Assembly: GCA_035505955.1 (NCBI GenBank)
Contig: DATJQH010000011.1
Coordinates: forward strand, 1 to 14,693
Length of the DNA stretch: 14,693 nt
From: Fen-999 sp035505955
GTDB taxonomy: Bacteria; Pseudomonadota; Gammaproteobacteria; Burkholderiales; Rhodocyclaceae
Direction of reading: 5' to 3'
Every line of letters starts with the position of its first letter. Positions within the stretch are counted from its first letter, which is position 1. A model generated the notes under the pieces. That model did no database searches and had not been told where the DNA came from. It was given only the letters and a program-made list of their open reading frames with translations. Both the position numbers and the translations under genes were made by a program. Positions 1 to 6,872 of this stretch are shown here, piece by piece.

Positions 1-248
1 CGCAGGGACTGGCGCCGATGGTCGTGCAGGAGTTGCTCGGCGTCATTGTCGGCATGCGCGATCGCGGCATCTCGGTGCTGCTGGTCGAGCAGAATGTCCG
101 CGCGGCGGTGGCCATCGCCGACCGCTCCTGCGTGCTCGACGATGGCCGGATGGTATTCGAAGGCCCGGCGGACGAATTTGCCCGGGACGAGGCACGCGTG
201 CGCGCCCTCGCCGGCGCGAGCGCCGAGACCTGGCAATCGGGCGCCTGA
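1..248 (+). CDS. livF: Branched-chain amino acid-type ABC transporter ATP-binding protein, C-terminal part (partial)
   Basis: This is the 3' end of a gene that begins before the window; about 81 codons are visible, in frame from base 3. The residues GLAPMVVQEL, then LLVEQNV and ADRSCVLDDGRMVFEG, match the region after Walker B in LivF-type ATPases: the H-loop area (here VEQN) and the C-terminal GRxVxxG strand. LivF is one of two cytoplasmic ATPases that energise uptake of branched-chain amino acids or related small acids and amides through a LivHM permease. The Walker A, signature and Walker B motifs lie outside the window, so substrate and completeness cannot be judged. The stop is TGA at 246-248. 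The gene converges on marC with only 32 bp between them. The family call is firm; LivF rather than another HAAT-type ATPase is likely. Confidence 0.85.
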   Translation, partial: QGLAPMVVQELLGVIVGMRDRGISVLLVEQNVRAAVAIADRSCVLDDGRMVFEGPADEFARDEARVRALAGASAETWQSGA

Positions 249-280
249 GCCCTTTGAAGCGACGCTGTGAAGTTCTCGGG

Positions 281-919
281 CTAGACCGGCCCCAGTACCG
301 GGAACAGGCCGCGCAGACCCGTCGCCATCATCTCGACGGCGATGGCGGCGAGGATGAAGCCGCCCACGCGCTCGACGAGGTCGAGCGTGGAACGGCCAAT
401 CTGGCGCTCGGCGCGACTGGCAGCGCGGAAGATGATCCAGCACGAGAGCCCGGTGACAGCGATGGGCAGGATCACGGACATCAGTTCCGCGGTGTCGCGC
501 CAGGCAGCGTTGGCCATGACGTAGCTGAAGGCCGCCGGCCCCGCCAGCAGCGGCACGGCCAGCGGAATGATCGAGGCCTCGCGCACGATGCCCTCGTCGG
601 CCAGCGGCGGCGGACTGCCCTTGAACGTCGTCTCCTTGCCCAGCACCATGGCGATGGCGAGGAGCAGGACGATCACCGCGCCGCCCACCTGCATCGCGCC
701 CATCGACACGCCCAGCAGGGAAAGCAGCGGCATGCCCAGGAAGGCCGCGATCAGCAGCGCCACCGTGACCGCGAGCGCGACCGTGCGCGCAAAGCGCAGC
801 TTGGCGGAGACATCGAGGCTCGACGCCGCCGACAGGAAGATCGGGATCATCGAGAGCGGGCCGACCAGCGCGAACAGCGTGATGGTCTTCTTGAGCGTCA
901 GCGCGGCCAGGGCGAGCAT
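281..919 (-). CDS. MarC family (UPF0056) integral membrane protein
   Basis: This encodes 212 residues if translation begins at the ATG at 919, a typical length for the family. An upstream ATG at 997 would add 26 polar residues not expected before the first membrane segment. The protein is almost wholly hydrophobic, with about six membrane segments. The first carries LFALVGPLSMIPIFLS, matching the family's N-terminal pattern around GPxxxIPxF. Further on are LLAGPAAFSYVM and a C-terminal segment with GGFILAAIAVEMMATGL, also typical. MarC proteins sit in the inner membrane. The name comes from a supposed multiple-antibiotic-resistance role that was not upheld, and their function is uncertain. 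It is divergent from the GH15 operon and convergent with livF, so it is probably a single transcription unit. Confidence 0.85.
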   Translation of the reverse strand: MLALAALTLKKTITLFALVGPLSMIPIFLSAASSLDVSAKLRFARTVALAVTVALLIAAFLGMPLLSLLGVSMGAMQVGGAVIVLLLAIAMVLGKETTFKGSPPPLADEGIVREASIIPLAVPLLAGPAAFSYVMANAAWRDTAELMSVILPIAVTGLSCWIIFRAASRAERQIGRSTLDLVERVGGFILAAIAVEMMATGLRGLFPVLGPV

Positions 920-937
920 GGTGCGCAGCCTAGCGCA
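920..937 (-). promoter_or_regulatory. Perfect hairpin directly before the marC start codon
   Basis: On the minus strand the bases GTGCGC-TAGGCT-GCGCAC form a 6-bp all-matching stem with a 6-base loop. It ends at the base before the marC ATG. The only Shine-Dalgarno-like triplet (AGG) lies in the loop. The dyad is plain in the sequence. That it controls translation start, or serves as an operator, is inference, and short GC-rich dyads do occur by chance here. Confidence 0.35.
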
Positions 938-1087
938 CAAGGTCGATCCAGCGCAAATCGGCGCCGGCCGCGCGACGATGGCGACACACGCGTGCAACTT
1001 TCGGCGAAGATATTGTCATAGGTGGACGGTCCGGCCGTCGCGCGGTCGTCATGGTCATTCGAAGCCACTTGTACAAGGAAGAACTCG

Positions 1088-3448
1088 ATGGATCAGAGCG
1101 TTCCCCGCGGGCAGGCCCCCGCGACCGCGTTGCGGGTTCCCGTCTGGGCCAGCGCGCGCAAGGACATGGTGGGCACCGCGCTCGGGTCGAGTCGCGTGTG
1201 GTTCACCGTTGCGCAAGGCATGCCGAGCGAGGTCTATTACCCGCGCATCGACATCCCGCAGGTCCGGGACATCGGCTTCATCGTTGCCGACGGCGCGGGC
1301 TTCTGGTGCGAGTTGCGCCGCCTGGGCCGCTACACGGTTGACTGGGTCGACGGCGCGATTCCGGCCGTCACGATCACACACCATCATGCGCGCTTCACTT
1401 TCGTCCTGCGGGTGTGCACCGATCCCGAACGCGATGTGCTCCTGCTCGATTACCGCCTTGAGGGCGACGACGCGCTGCTGCCCTACGTGCTGCTGGCATC
1501 GCGATTGGGCGAGGACAGCGACAACAACCTGGCGTGGGCCGGCGATTGTCACGGCTACCCGGTGCTCTGGGGCGAGCAGGGTCCTTTCGGCCTCGCGCTG
1601 TGCGCACGCGATGCGGCCGGCCGCATCACCCTCGGGCAGCGTTCGGTGGGCGAAGTCGGCGCCAGCGACCTCTGGCAGGACTTTCATCTCAACGGCCGCA
1701 TGGCGTGGTCATACGCTGCGGCGGGCCCGGGTGAAACGGCGCTGGGGGCTGCGCTGGAGCGCGCCGGCACGATCGGCATCGGCCTCGCGGGCAGCAAGGA
1801 GGCCGCCGCGACGCTCGCGCTGTCCAGCCTGAACGCGGGCTTCGAAACCGCGTGGAATGCGTATGTGGCGGACTGGCGCGCATGGCGCGACGGGCAGTCG
1901 TGGCGGAAGAAATTGCCCGGCGCGCTGAACGCCACGCAAGTCCAATTGCTGGCGCGATCCGCAAGCGTGCTCAAGGTGCACGAGGACCGCACCTACCGCG
2001 GCGCGCTGGTCGCGAGCCTCGCCGTGCCGTGGGGCGAAGCGAGTTCCAGCCGCGGCGGCTACCACCTGGTGTGGGCGCGTGATCTGGTCGAGTCGGCCGG
2101 TGCGCTGATCGCGCTGGGCGCGTTGCGCGAGGCGCGCGACGTGCTCGCGTACCTGGCCGCGACCCAGCAGGCCGACGGCCACTGGCTGCAGAACCAGTGG
2201 CTGGGCGGCACGCCTTTCTGGCAGGGCGTGCAGCTCGACGAGTCGGCGTTTCCGGTCCTCCTGGCGGCCGCGCTGAGCGCACGGAGCGCGCTCGACGATC
2301 TGCCGATACGGGACATGATCCTGCGCGCACTGCGCTTCATCGTGCGTGAAGGGCCCGTGACGGCGCAGGACCGCTGGGAAGAAGACGCGGGCATCAACGC
2401 CTTCACGCTGGCAGTGACGATCGGCGCGCTGGTCGAAGGGGCCGCGCTCGTCGGCGGCCGGGCAGCGGAAGCCGCACTGATGGTTGCCGACGACTGGAAC
2501 GCGCACATCGAAAGCTGGTGCTGGGTGGAAGGCACGCCGCTGTGCCAGCGCCTGGGCGTCTCGGGTTACTACCTGCGCGCGGCGCCGGCCGACATCCTGA
2601 TCCATCACGGCGCCAAGCGCGAGGATCTGCTGATCAAGAATCGCGCCGACGGCGACCACCTCGAAGCCGACGAGCAGATCGCCACCGATTTCCTGCAGCT
2701 CGTGCGCTACGGCCTGCGCGACGCCCGCGATGCGCGCATCGTCGACAGCGTCACCGCGATGGATCGGCTGCTGGCGACGGATACGCCGAGCGGCCGCGTC
2801 TGGCATCGCTACAACAACGACGGCTACGGCGAGCACGCCGACGGCACTCCCTTCGACGGCTCCGGGCAGGGGCGCGGCTGGCCGCTGCTGGTCGGCGAAC
2901 GCGGCCATTACGCGCTCATGGCCGGCGAGGACGTGCAGCCCTACCTCGTTTCGATGACGGCGATGACGGGCGCGGGCGGACTCCTGCCCGAGCAGGTGTG
3001 GGACGCCGAGCCGATTCCGGAATACGGCCTCGAACCCGGCCGCCCGAGCGGATCGGCAATGCCGCTCGTCTGGGCGCACGCCGAATACGTCAAGCTGTGC
3101 CTGAGCCTCGAGCGGGGACGTCCGGTGGATGCGCCCGCGCAAACGTCACGTCGCTACCAGGGTCGGCGACCCGATCCGCCGTTCGTGCTGTGGCGATTCA
3201 GGCACCCGCGCCACCGGGTGAGCGCCGGCAAGGAACTCAGGTTCCTGCTCGAGGCCCCCGCGACCATTCGCTGGGGCAGCGACGGCTGGCAGCGCGCGCA
3301 GGACTGCGAGACCGAGGACTGGGTTCTGGGCCACGTGGCGAAGCTGCCGACGGCCGACATGAAGGCGGGACAGAGCGTGCAGTTCACCTTCTACTGGCCC
3401 GAGGCCGGACGCTGGGAGGGACAGGACTTTTCGGTTCGGATCATTTGA
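1088..3448 (+). CDS. Glycoside hydrolase family 15 protein, glucoamylase/glucodextranase-like
   Basis: This encodes 786 residues. The ATG at 1088 is chosen because AAGGAAG lies about seven bases upstream; a GTG at 1022 in the same frame lacks such a site. The layout fits bacterial GH15 enzymes: an N-terminal beta-sandwich (about residues 15-280), an (alpha/alpha)6 barrel (about 300-690), and a C-terminal beta domain. Barrel motifs are WARD at 329-332 (substrate binding), RWEED with candidate general acid E431 or E432, and LLPEQVWD with candidate general base E635. These positions are close to those of characterised bacterial glucoamylase and glucodextranase. The family hydrolyses terminal alpha-1,4 or alpha-1,6 glucosidic bonds to release beta-glucose. 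No signal peptide is visible, so the enzyme is probably cytoplasmic and acts on imported or stored glucan. Exact specificity cannot be read from sequence; GH15 also contains trehalases and dextran-active enzymes. Confidence 0.9.
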   Translation: MDQSVPRGQAPATALRVPVWASARKDMVGTALGSSRVWFTVAQGMPSEVYYPRIDIPQVRDIGFIVADGAGFWCELRRLGRYTVDWVDGAIPAVTITHHHARFTFVLRVCTDPERDVLLLDYRLEGDDALLPYVLLASRLGEDSDNNLAWAGDCHGYPVLWGEQGPFGLALCARDAAGRITLGQRSVGEVGASDLWQDFHLNGRMAWSYAAAGPGETALGAALERAGTIGIGLAGSKEAAATLALSSLNAGFETAWNAYVADWRAWRDGQSWRKKLPGALNATQVQLLARSASVLKVHEDRTYRGALVASLAVPWGEASSSRGGYHLVWARDLVESAGALIALGALREARDVLAYLAATQQADGHWLQNQWLGGTPFWQGVQLDESAFPVLLAAALSARSALDDLPIRDMILRALRFIVREGPVTAQDRWEEDAGINAFTLAVTIGALVEGAALVGGRAAEAALMVADDWNAHIESWCWVEGTPLCQRLGVSGYYLRAAPADILIHHGAKREDLLIKNRADGDHLEADEQIATDFLQLVRYGLRDARDARIVDSVTAMDRLLATDTPSGRVWHRYNNDGYGEHADGTPFDGSGQGRGWPLLVGERGHYALMAGEDVQPYLVSMTAMTGAGGLLPEQVWDAEPIPEYGLEPGRPSGSAMPLVWAHAEYVKLCLSLERGRPVDAPAQTSRRYQGRRPDPPFVLWRFRHPRHRVSAGKELRFLLEAPATIRWGSDGWQRAQDCETEDWVLGHVAKLPTADMKAGQSVQFTFYWPEAGRWEGQDFSVRII

Positions 3449-3462
3449 GCGAGGAACGGATC

Positions 3463-4248
3463 ATGCTGAACATCGACCTGACCGGAAGGCGCGCACTGGT
3501 CACCGGCTCCGGCTCGGGGCTCGGCCTCGCGATGGCGAAGGCGCTGGCCAGGGCCGGCGCCCAAATCGCCGTGCACGATCGGACGATGAGCGATGCCTGC
3601 GCAGCCGCGGTGGCGACCTTGACGGAATCGGGCGCCACGGCGCGCGCCTTCGCCGCCGACATCGGCAAGCGGGACGAGGTCGAGCGCATGTTCGGCGAGA
3701 TCGCTGCATGGTGCGGCGGGCTCGACATCCTGATCAACAACGCCGGCATCGACGGTCCGCGCGCGGAATGCGCCGACAGCGATCCGGCCGCCTGGGAAAA
3801 GGTGATCGCGGTCGACCTCCTCGGCGCCTACTACTGCGCGCGGCAGGCGCTCAAGCAAATGCTGGGGCAAAAGCGCGGTGTGATCCTGAACATCACCTCG
3901 GTGCACGAATTCATTCCGTGGGAGGGCTACAGCGCCTACACCAGTGCGAAGGCCGCGCTGTCGATGCTCACGAAGACCCTCGCGCAGGAGGTTGCGGCCA
4001 ACGGCATCCGCGTGCTCGCCCTGGCGCCGGGCGCCATCCGCACACCGATCAACGCGGACGTGTGGCAGGACCCCAAGGGACTCGCCGACCTCGACGAGAA
4101 GATCGCCATGGGCCGCATGGGTGAGCCCGAGGAGATCGGCAACGTTGCAGCCTTCCTGGTCAGCGATCTGGCCAGCTACATCACCGGCACGACCGTCGCG
4201 GTCGACGGCGGCATGCTGATCTATCCCGACTTCCGGCACGGCGGGTGA
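3463..4248 (+). CDS. Classical short-chain dehydrogenase/reductase, glucose 1-dehydrogenase-like
   Basis: This encodes 261 residues, starting at ATG 3463 with GAGGA seven bases upstream. It begins 14 bp after the GH15 stop, so the two are surely cotranscribed. Classical SDR motifs are all present: TGSGSGLG at 14-21 (cofactor), NNAG at 92-95, catalytic S146, Y159 and K163 (YTSAK), PG at 189-190, and a C-terminal DGG at 248-250. An aspartate at position 39, near the end of the second beta strand, suggests NAD preference, although the next residue is arginine. Homologues of this type are often annotated as glucose 1-dehydrogenase, oxidising beta-D-glucose to gluconolactone. Placement behind a glucose-releasing enzyme supports that inference, but SDR substrate specificity is poorly predictable and another sugar or alcohol is possible. 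Confidence 0.85.
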   Translation: MLNIDLTGRRALVTGSGSGLGLAMAKALARAGAQIAVHDRTMSDACAAAVATLTESGATARAFAADIGKRDEVERMFGEIAAWCGGLDILINNAGIDGPRAECADSDPAAWEKVIAVDLLGAYYCARQALKQMLGQKRGVILNITSVHEFIPWEGYSAYTSAKAALSMLTKTLAQEVAANGIRVLALAPGAIRTPINADVWQDPKGLADLDEKIAMGRMGEPEEIGNVAAFLVSDLASYITGTTVAVDGGMLIYPDFRHGG

Positions 4249-4286
4249 AGGCACCGCCGACAGCTTGCGCAGGCAAGAGTCGGCCC

Positions 4287-4311
4287 GAAAGTCAGCCCTC
4301 GTGGTACGCCG
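4287..4311 (+). repeat. 25-bp dispersed direct repeat, copy 1
   Basis: The element begins GAAAGTCAGCCCTCG and ends TGGTACGCCG. It is identical over 25 bp to 12049-12073, and 28 of 29 bases match if extended to 4315. It starts 38 bp after the SDR stop codon, in the same orientation as that gene. It has no convincing hairpin. Its identity is seen directly; its function is unknown. Confidence 0.75.
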
Positions 4312-4431
4312 CGCGACGTCAAGCCACGGCTGATCTTCGGAACGGCCGAGATCGGCCACAACCGGACAGTCGCAGTGTCGTTTGAAATCACGCGCGCCAG
4401 GCGGCAACATTTCGGGCGTCGGCTGAAGAGC

Positions 4432-4455
4432 GCGGGACGACGCGCGTCGTCCCGC
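4432..4455. terminator. Perfect 24-bp palindrome between convergent genes, probable bidirectional terminator
   Basis: The arm GCGGGACGACGC is followed at once by its exact reverse complement. As RNA this makes a 10-bp GC-rich stem with a 4-base loop from either strand. It lies 183 bp after the SDR stop and 50 bp after the Kir channel stop, between genes that converge. There is no adjacent T-run on either strand; a CTTTTTC stretch occurs only near 4484-4490. It may therefore be a non-canonical terminator, or a binding site for a dimeric protein. The palindrome is certain; the role is inferred from position. Confidence 0.55.
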
Positions 4456-4505
4456 ACCGCATCGTCTCCACGGCCGCTAGTCTCTTTTTCTGGACCGAAA
4501 GGCGG

Positions 4506-5354
4506 TTACGAACTCAAACCCTCGTCGATTTCGTGAAAGCGCGTCATGTCCACCACGCGATCGCCCTCGGGCGTCATGTGCAGGATGTCGGCGAAACGGC
4601 CGCCAAAAACTACGTCCGCAGCACCATATTCGTTCCCCGTGAACACCGTCGCCGCCACGGTTTCGTCATGGCCCGTGACCGACACCACCAGACGGGACCG
4701 ATCGGCTGTCAGGCGGGCATGATCCAGGCCATGCAAGGGGCTAGTGTCGCCGATGACATGAATGAGCGTCCAGGTCAGGGTGAAGACCGGGTTGCGGTCC
4801 CGGCTCAGGGGCAGGTCGTGGAGACCGACGATGGCCTCGCCATCGATGCTGATTTCGCTGCGCACCAGCGTTAGGGTCGCTGTGGCTTCGACAATGCGGT
4901 TCCTGCGCTCATTGGCCATGCGCAACATCAGCACGCGCCGGCCATCGAAGTCACGGATGACGGCCCGACGACTGAACAGGATGCGCGCGGTAGGCCGGGA
5001 GAAACGGGCGAAGACGAGACCCGTCGTCAGCGCGATTCCCACCATCCCTGTGAGGATCTCGACGCTCGCCACGATATGGCCGGCAAGCGTTGCGGGCGCC
5101 ATGACACCGTAACCCACGGTGGCAAGCGTCTCGACGCTGAAGAAGAAGCGATCCATGTAAGCGCCCGGGCGGGCATTGGCAACGCTGTCGGGGAACACCC
5201 AGTAGAGGGTGCCGAAGACGAGGTTAACGAGCACGAAGGCCAGTACGAGCACGCCGAAGAACTGCAGCCAGGTCAGGGACAGCACGAGATGGTACGGGTC
5301 CTGCCACCTGCCCATGTGGCGCAGGACGGTACCGATCCGAGGCGCCCGCGCCAT
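4506..5354 (-). CDS. Inward-rectifier (KirBac-type) potassium channel
   Basis: This encodes 282 residues, slightly shorter than the roughly 300-330 of characterised KirBac channels. The N-terminal slide-helix pattern WQDPYHLVLSLTW (17-29) is followed by TM1 (about 33-55), a pore helix, the selectivity filter TVGYG (79-83), and TM2 (about 92-116). TM2 is followed by FARFSRPTARILFS, which leads into the cytoplasmic immunoglobulin-like domain (about 125-270). That domain carries typical segments such as LMLRMANERRN and FTLTWTLIHVI. Such proteins form tetrameric inner-membrane potassium channels gated by their cytoplasmic domains and by lipids. The ATG at 5354 is supported by its TGATG overlap with the small gene upstream, which suggests translational coupling. 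It converges on the SDR gene. Confidence 0.93.
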   Translation of the reverse strand: MARAPRIGTVLRHMGRWQDPYHLVLSLTWLQFFGVLVLAFVLVNLVFGTLYWVFPDSVANARPGAYMDRFFFSVETLATVGYGVMAPATLAGHIVASVEILTGMVGIALTTGLVFARFSRPTARILFSRRAVIRDFDGRRVLMLRMANERRNRIVEATATLTLVRSEISIDGEAIVGLHDLPLSRDRNPVFTLTWTLIHVIGDTSPLHGLDHARLTADRSRLVVSVTGHDETVAATVFTGNEYGAADVVFGGRFADILHMTPEGDRVVDMTRFHEIDEGLSS

Positions 5355-5506
5355 CAGGGTATCGCCCGTCGTGGCACGACCAGCTTGGCCGTCAGGACCT
5401 GGACCAGGTCGCTACGCTGATTGGTGGTTTCGACCCGCAAGTCTTCCAGATAGCATAATCCGGCGTCGGCCAGACGATCGACCTCCAGCGGCGATCGAGT
5501 GTCCAT
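5354..5506 (-). CDS. Small protein of unknown function, translationally coupled to the Kir channel
   Basis: This encodes 50 residues, starting at an ATG at 5506 with TCAGGAGA ending six bases upstream. An in-frame TAG lies about 30 bases before the start, so the frame is complete. Its TGA stop shares one base with the Kir ATG (TGATG), the usual arrangement for translational coupling. The product starts MDTRSPLEVDRLADAG and is soluble-looking and slightly basic at the end (VVPRRAIP). It has no membrane segment, signal peptide or motif that I recognise. It may be a regulator or assembly partner of the channel, or only a leader peptide that sets channel translation. The gene call rests on the ribosome binding site and overlap, not on homology. 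Confidence 0.6.
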   Translation of the reverse strand: MDTRSPLEVDRLADAGLCYLEDLRVETTNQRSDLVQVLTAKLVVPRRAIP

Positions 5507-5530
5507 GGAGTTTCTCCTGACCGTCGAGGC

Positions 5531-5554
5531 TGACTAGCCGACGGGGCATAGTCA
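5531..5554. promoter_or_regulatory. Dyad TGACTA-N12-TAGTCA, candidate operator in the Kir/protease divergent region
   Basis: Two perfect 6-base inverted half-sites are separated by 12 bases, with a third half-site-like TGACT at 5557-5561. The dyad lies 25 bases upstream of the small gene start and overlaps the -10 element of its candidate promoter, as expected for a repressor site. The symmetry is seen directly; the binding protein is unknown. Confidence 0.4.
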
Positions 5555-5573
5555 CACTGACTCCTTTTGGCAA
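5545..5573 (-). promoter_or_regulatory. Candidate sigma-70 promoter for the small gene and Kir channel
   Basis: Read on the minus strand, TTGCCA (5573-5568) matches the -35 consensus at five of six bases. A 17-base spacer leads to TATGCC (5550-5545), which matches the -10 consensus at only three. This would give a leader of roughly 30 bases before the small gene's ATG at 5506. Spacing and position are good, the -10 is weak, and the overlap with a dyad suggests a controlled promoter. Confidence 0.35.
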
Positions 5574-5632
5574 TCCGGGGCCCATGCGAGTTCCCGCATC
5601 CGGGCGACCAAACACGATGTTCCCACGGATGT

Positions 5633-5659
5633 CTTGAAATGTGTCCGCGCACCCAAACA
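5633..5659 (+). promoter_or_regulatory. Candidate heat-shock (sigma-32-like) promoter for the HtrA-like protease
   Basis: CTTGAAA at 5633-5639 matches the sigma-32 -35 core exactly. After 12 bases comes CCCAAACA (5652-5659), a partial match to the CCCCATnT -10 pattern. The spacing is in the accepted range, and a start near 5666 would leave a leader of about 25 bases ahead of the protease ribosome binding site. A heat-shock promoter would suit an HtrA-type protease, but the -10 match is incomplete. Confidence 0.35.
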
Positions 5660-5690
5660 TTGAACGGGGTAACTCGGAGGAGTGCAGAAC

Positions 5691-6719
5691 ATGGGTGCCA
5701 ATCCTGGCTTCGTCGTTCCCGAGTTCATCCTGGGGAATGCCGATTCATTGGCGGCAGCAGGTGCACCTGGCCCAGCTACGCTGGCCGACGATGCATCGGC
5801 ACTGGACGCCTATTCGCTGGCAGTAGCGGCCGTTGCCGACCGGGTCGGCCCCGCGGTATGCCTGATCGAGGTCCGCGATCGCCATAGGCGGGGACATGGT
5901 TCAGGATTCGCCATTGCCCCCGACGGCTTGGTGCTAACGAACAGCCATGTCGTGCATGGCGCGATTCAGGTGACAGCGCGTTTCCCGGAGGGGAGGGTGT
6001 TGTCCTGCCGGATCATCGGCGAGGATCCCGCCACCGATGTGGCTCTTCTGCGCGTCGAGGCCGGCGACGTACCCTATGCAAGCCTGGGCCGGTCCGGCGC
6101 GTTGCGCGTCGGTCAGATTGCCGTTGCCATCGGCAATCCACTCGGTTTTCAGACAACTGTGACCGCCGGCGTTGTCAGTGCACTGGGACGCGCGCTGCCA
6201 TCCGTGAGCGGACGCATGATCGATGACGTGATCCAGACCGATGTCGCCCTGAATCCAGGCAACTCGGGCGGTCCACTCCTGGATTCGCGCGGTGAGGTGA
6301 TCGGCGTCAACACCGCAATCATTCCCGGCGCCCAGGGGATCTGTTTCGCCGTAGCCATCGATCTGGTGCGTGTCGTGATCGGCGACCTGATCCGATTCGG
6401 TCGAGTGCGGCGTGGTTATCTCGGCATCGCAGGGGCCGACATCCGGCTGCCGCGTCGCGCCCTTAGCCGGCTTGACCTCACCGAGGAGCGCGCCGTGCAT
6501 GTCATTCGCGTTGAGGCCGACAGCCCGGCCGGCCGGGCCGGCGTGAGGGAGGGTGATGCCCTGCTCGCGCTTCAGGGACAGGTCGTCACGGGCATTGCTG
6601 CGCTGGCTCGGTTGCTTGATAGCGACTCGATTGGCCTGCCGCATTCGCTCAGGCTGCTGCGAGGAACGCAGCTCGCAACATTGTCCGTTACGCCAGAAGA
6701 AGGCGTCAGAGATGGCTGA
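5691..6719 (+). CDS. HtrA/DegP-like trypsin-fold serine protease with one PDZ domain
   Basis: This encodes 342 residues. The ATG at 5691 has GGAGGAG eight bases upstream, whereas the alternative GTG at 5682 falls inside that site. The protease domain (about 45-235) shows the full triad: H86 in LTNSHVVHG, D116 in DPATDVALLRV, and S192 in NPGNSGGPLL. A single PDZ domain follows (about 241-335), including ADSPAGRAGVREGDALLAL. The family degrades or refolds damaged proteins, usually in the periplasm. Here the first 45 residues are polar and alanine/glycine-rich with no hydrophobic signal segment, so the protein may stay in the cytoplasm or use a non-classical route. It is divergent from the small gene and Kir channel. 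Family and catalytic competence are confident; location and substrate are open. Confidence 0.92.
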   Translation: MGANPGFVVPEFILGNADSLAAAGAPGPATLADDASALDAYSLAVAAVADRVGPAVCLIEVRDRHRRGHGSGFAIAPDGLVLTNSHVVHGAIQVTARFPEGRVLSCRIIGEDPATDVALLRVEAGDVPYASLGRSGALRVGQIAVAIGNPLGFQTTVTAGVVSALGRALPSVSGRMIDDVIQTDVALNPGNSGGPLLDSRGEVIGVNTAIIPGAQGICFAVAIDLVRVVIGDLIRFGRVRRGYLGIAGADIRLPRRALSRLDLTEERAVHVIRVEADSPAGRAGVREGDALLALQGQVVTGIAALARLLDSDSIGLPHSLRLLRGTQLATLSVTPEEGVRDG

Positions 6720-6872
6720 GGCCACTGTCGGCGGCTGAGGCTGTCGACGCGCAATTGCGACTGCCTGCGTTTCGTGAGACGGGCGCGCGGAAAGATACCA
6801 TCCATGATCTAGCCCGACTGTTTTCGGCTAACAATGAAGTTGGGCACCATCCAAAGGGGTGAGAGGAGAATC

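Noticed and set aside
1022..1087. Upstream GTG start for the GH15 gene
   Set aside because: It lacks a ribosome binding site, adds 22 residues not expected in the family, and the ATG at 1088 has a clear AAGGAAG upstream.
1709..3142. Minus-strand open frame of 477 codons opposite the GH15 gene
   Set aside because: It has no recognisable domain and an Arg/Ala/His-rich composition, and it lies fully within a gene with conserved catalytic motifs.
6810..6830. Inverted repeat TAGCC-N11-GGCTA before the DHFR-family gene
   Set aside because: The arms are only five bases with a mismatch beyond, so it is not distinguishable from chance; no promoter could be tied to it.
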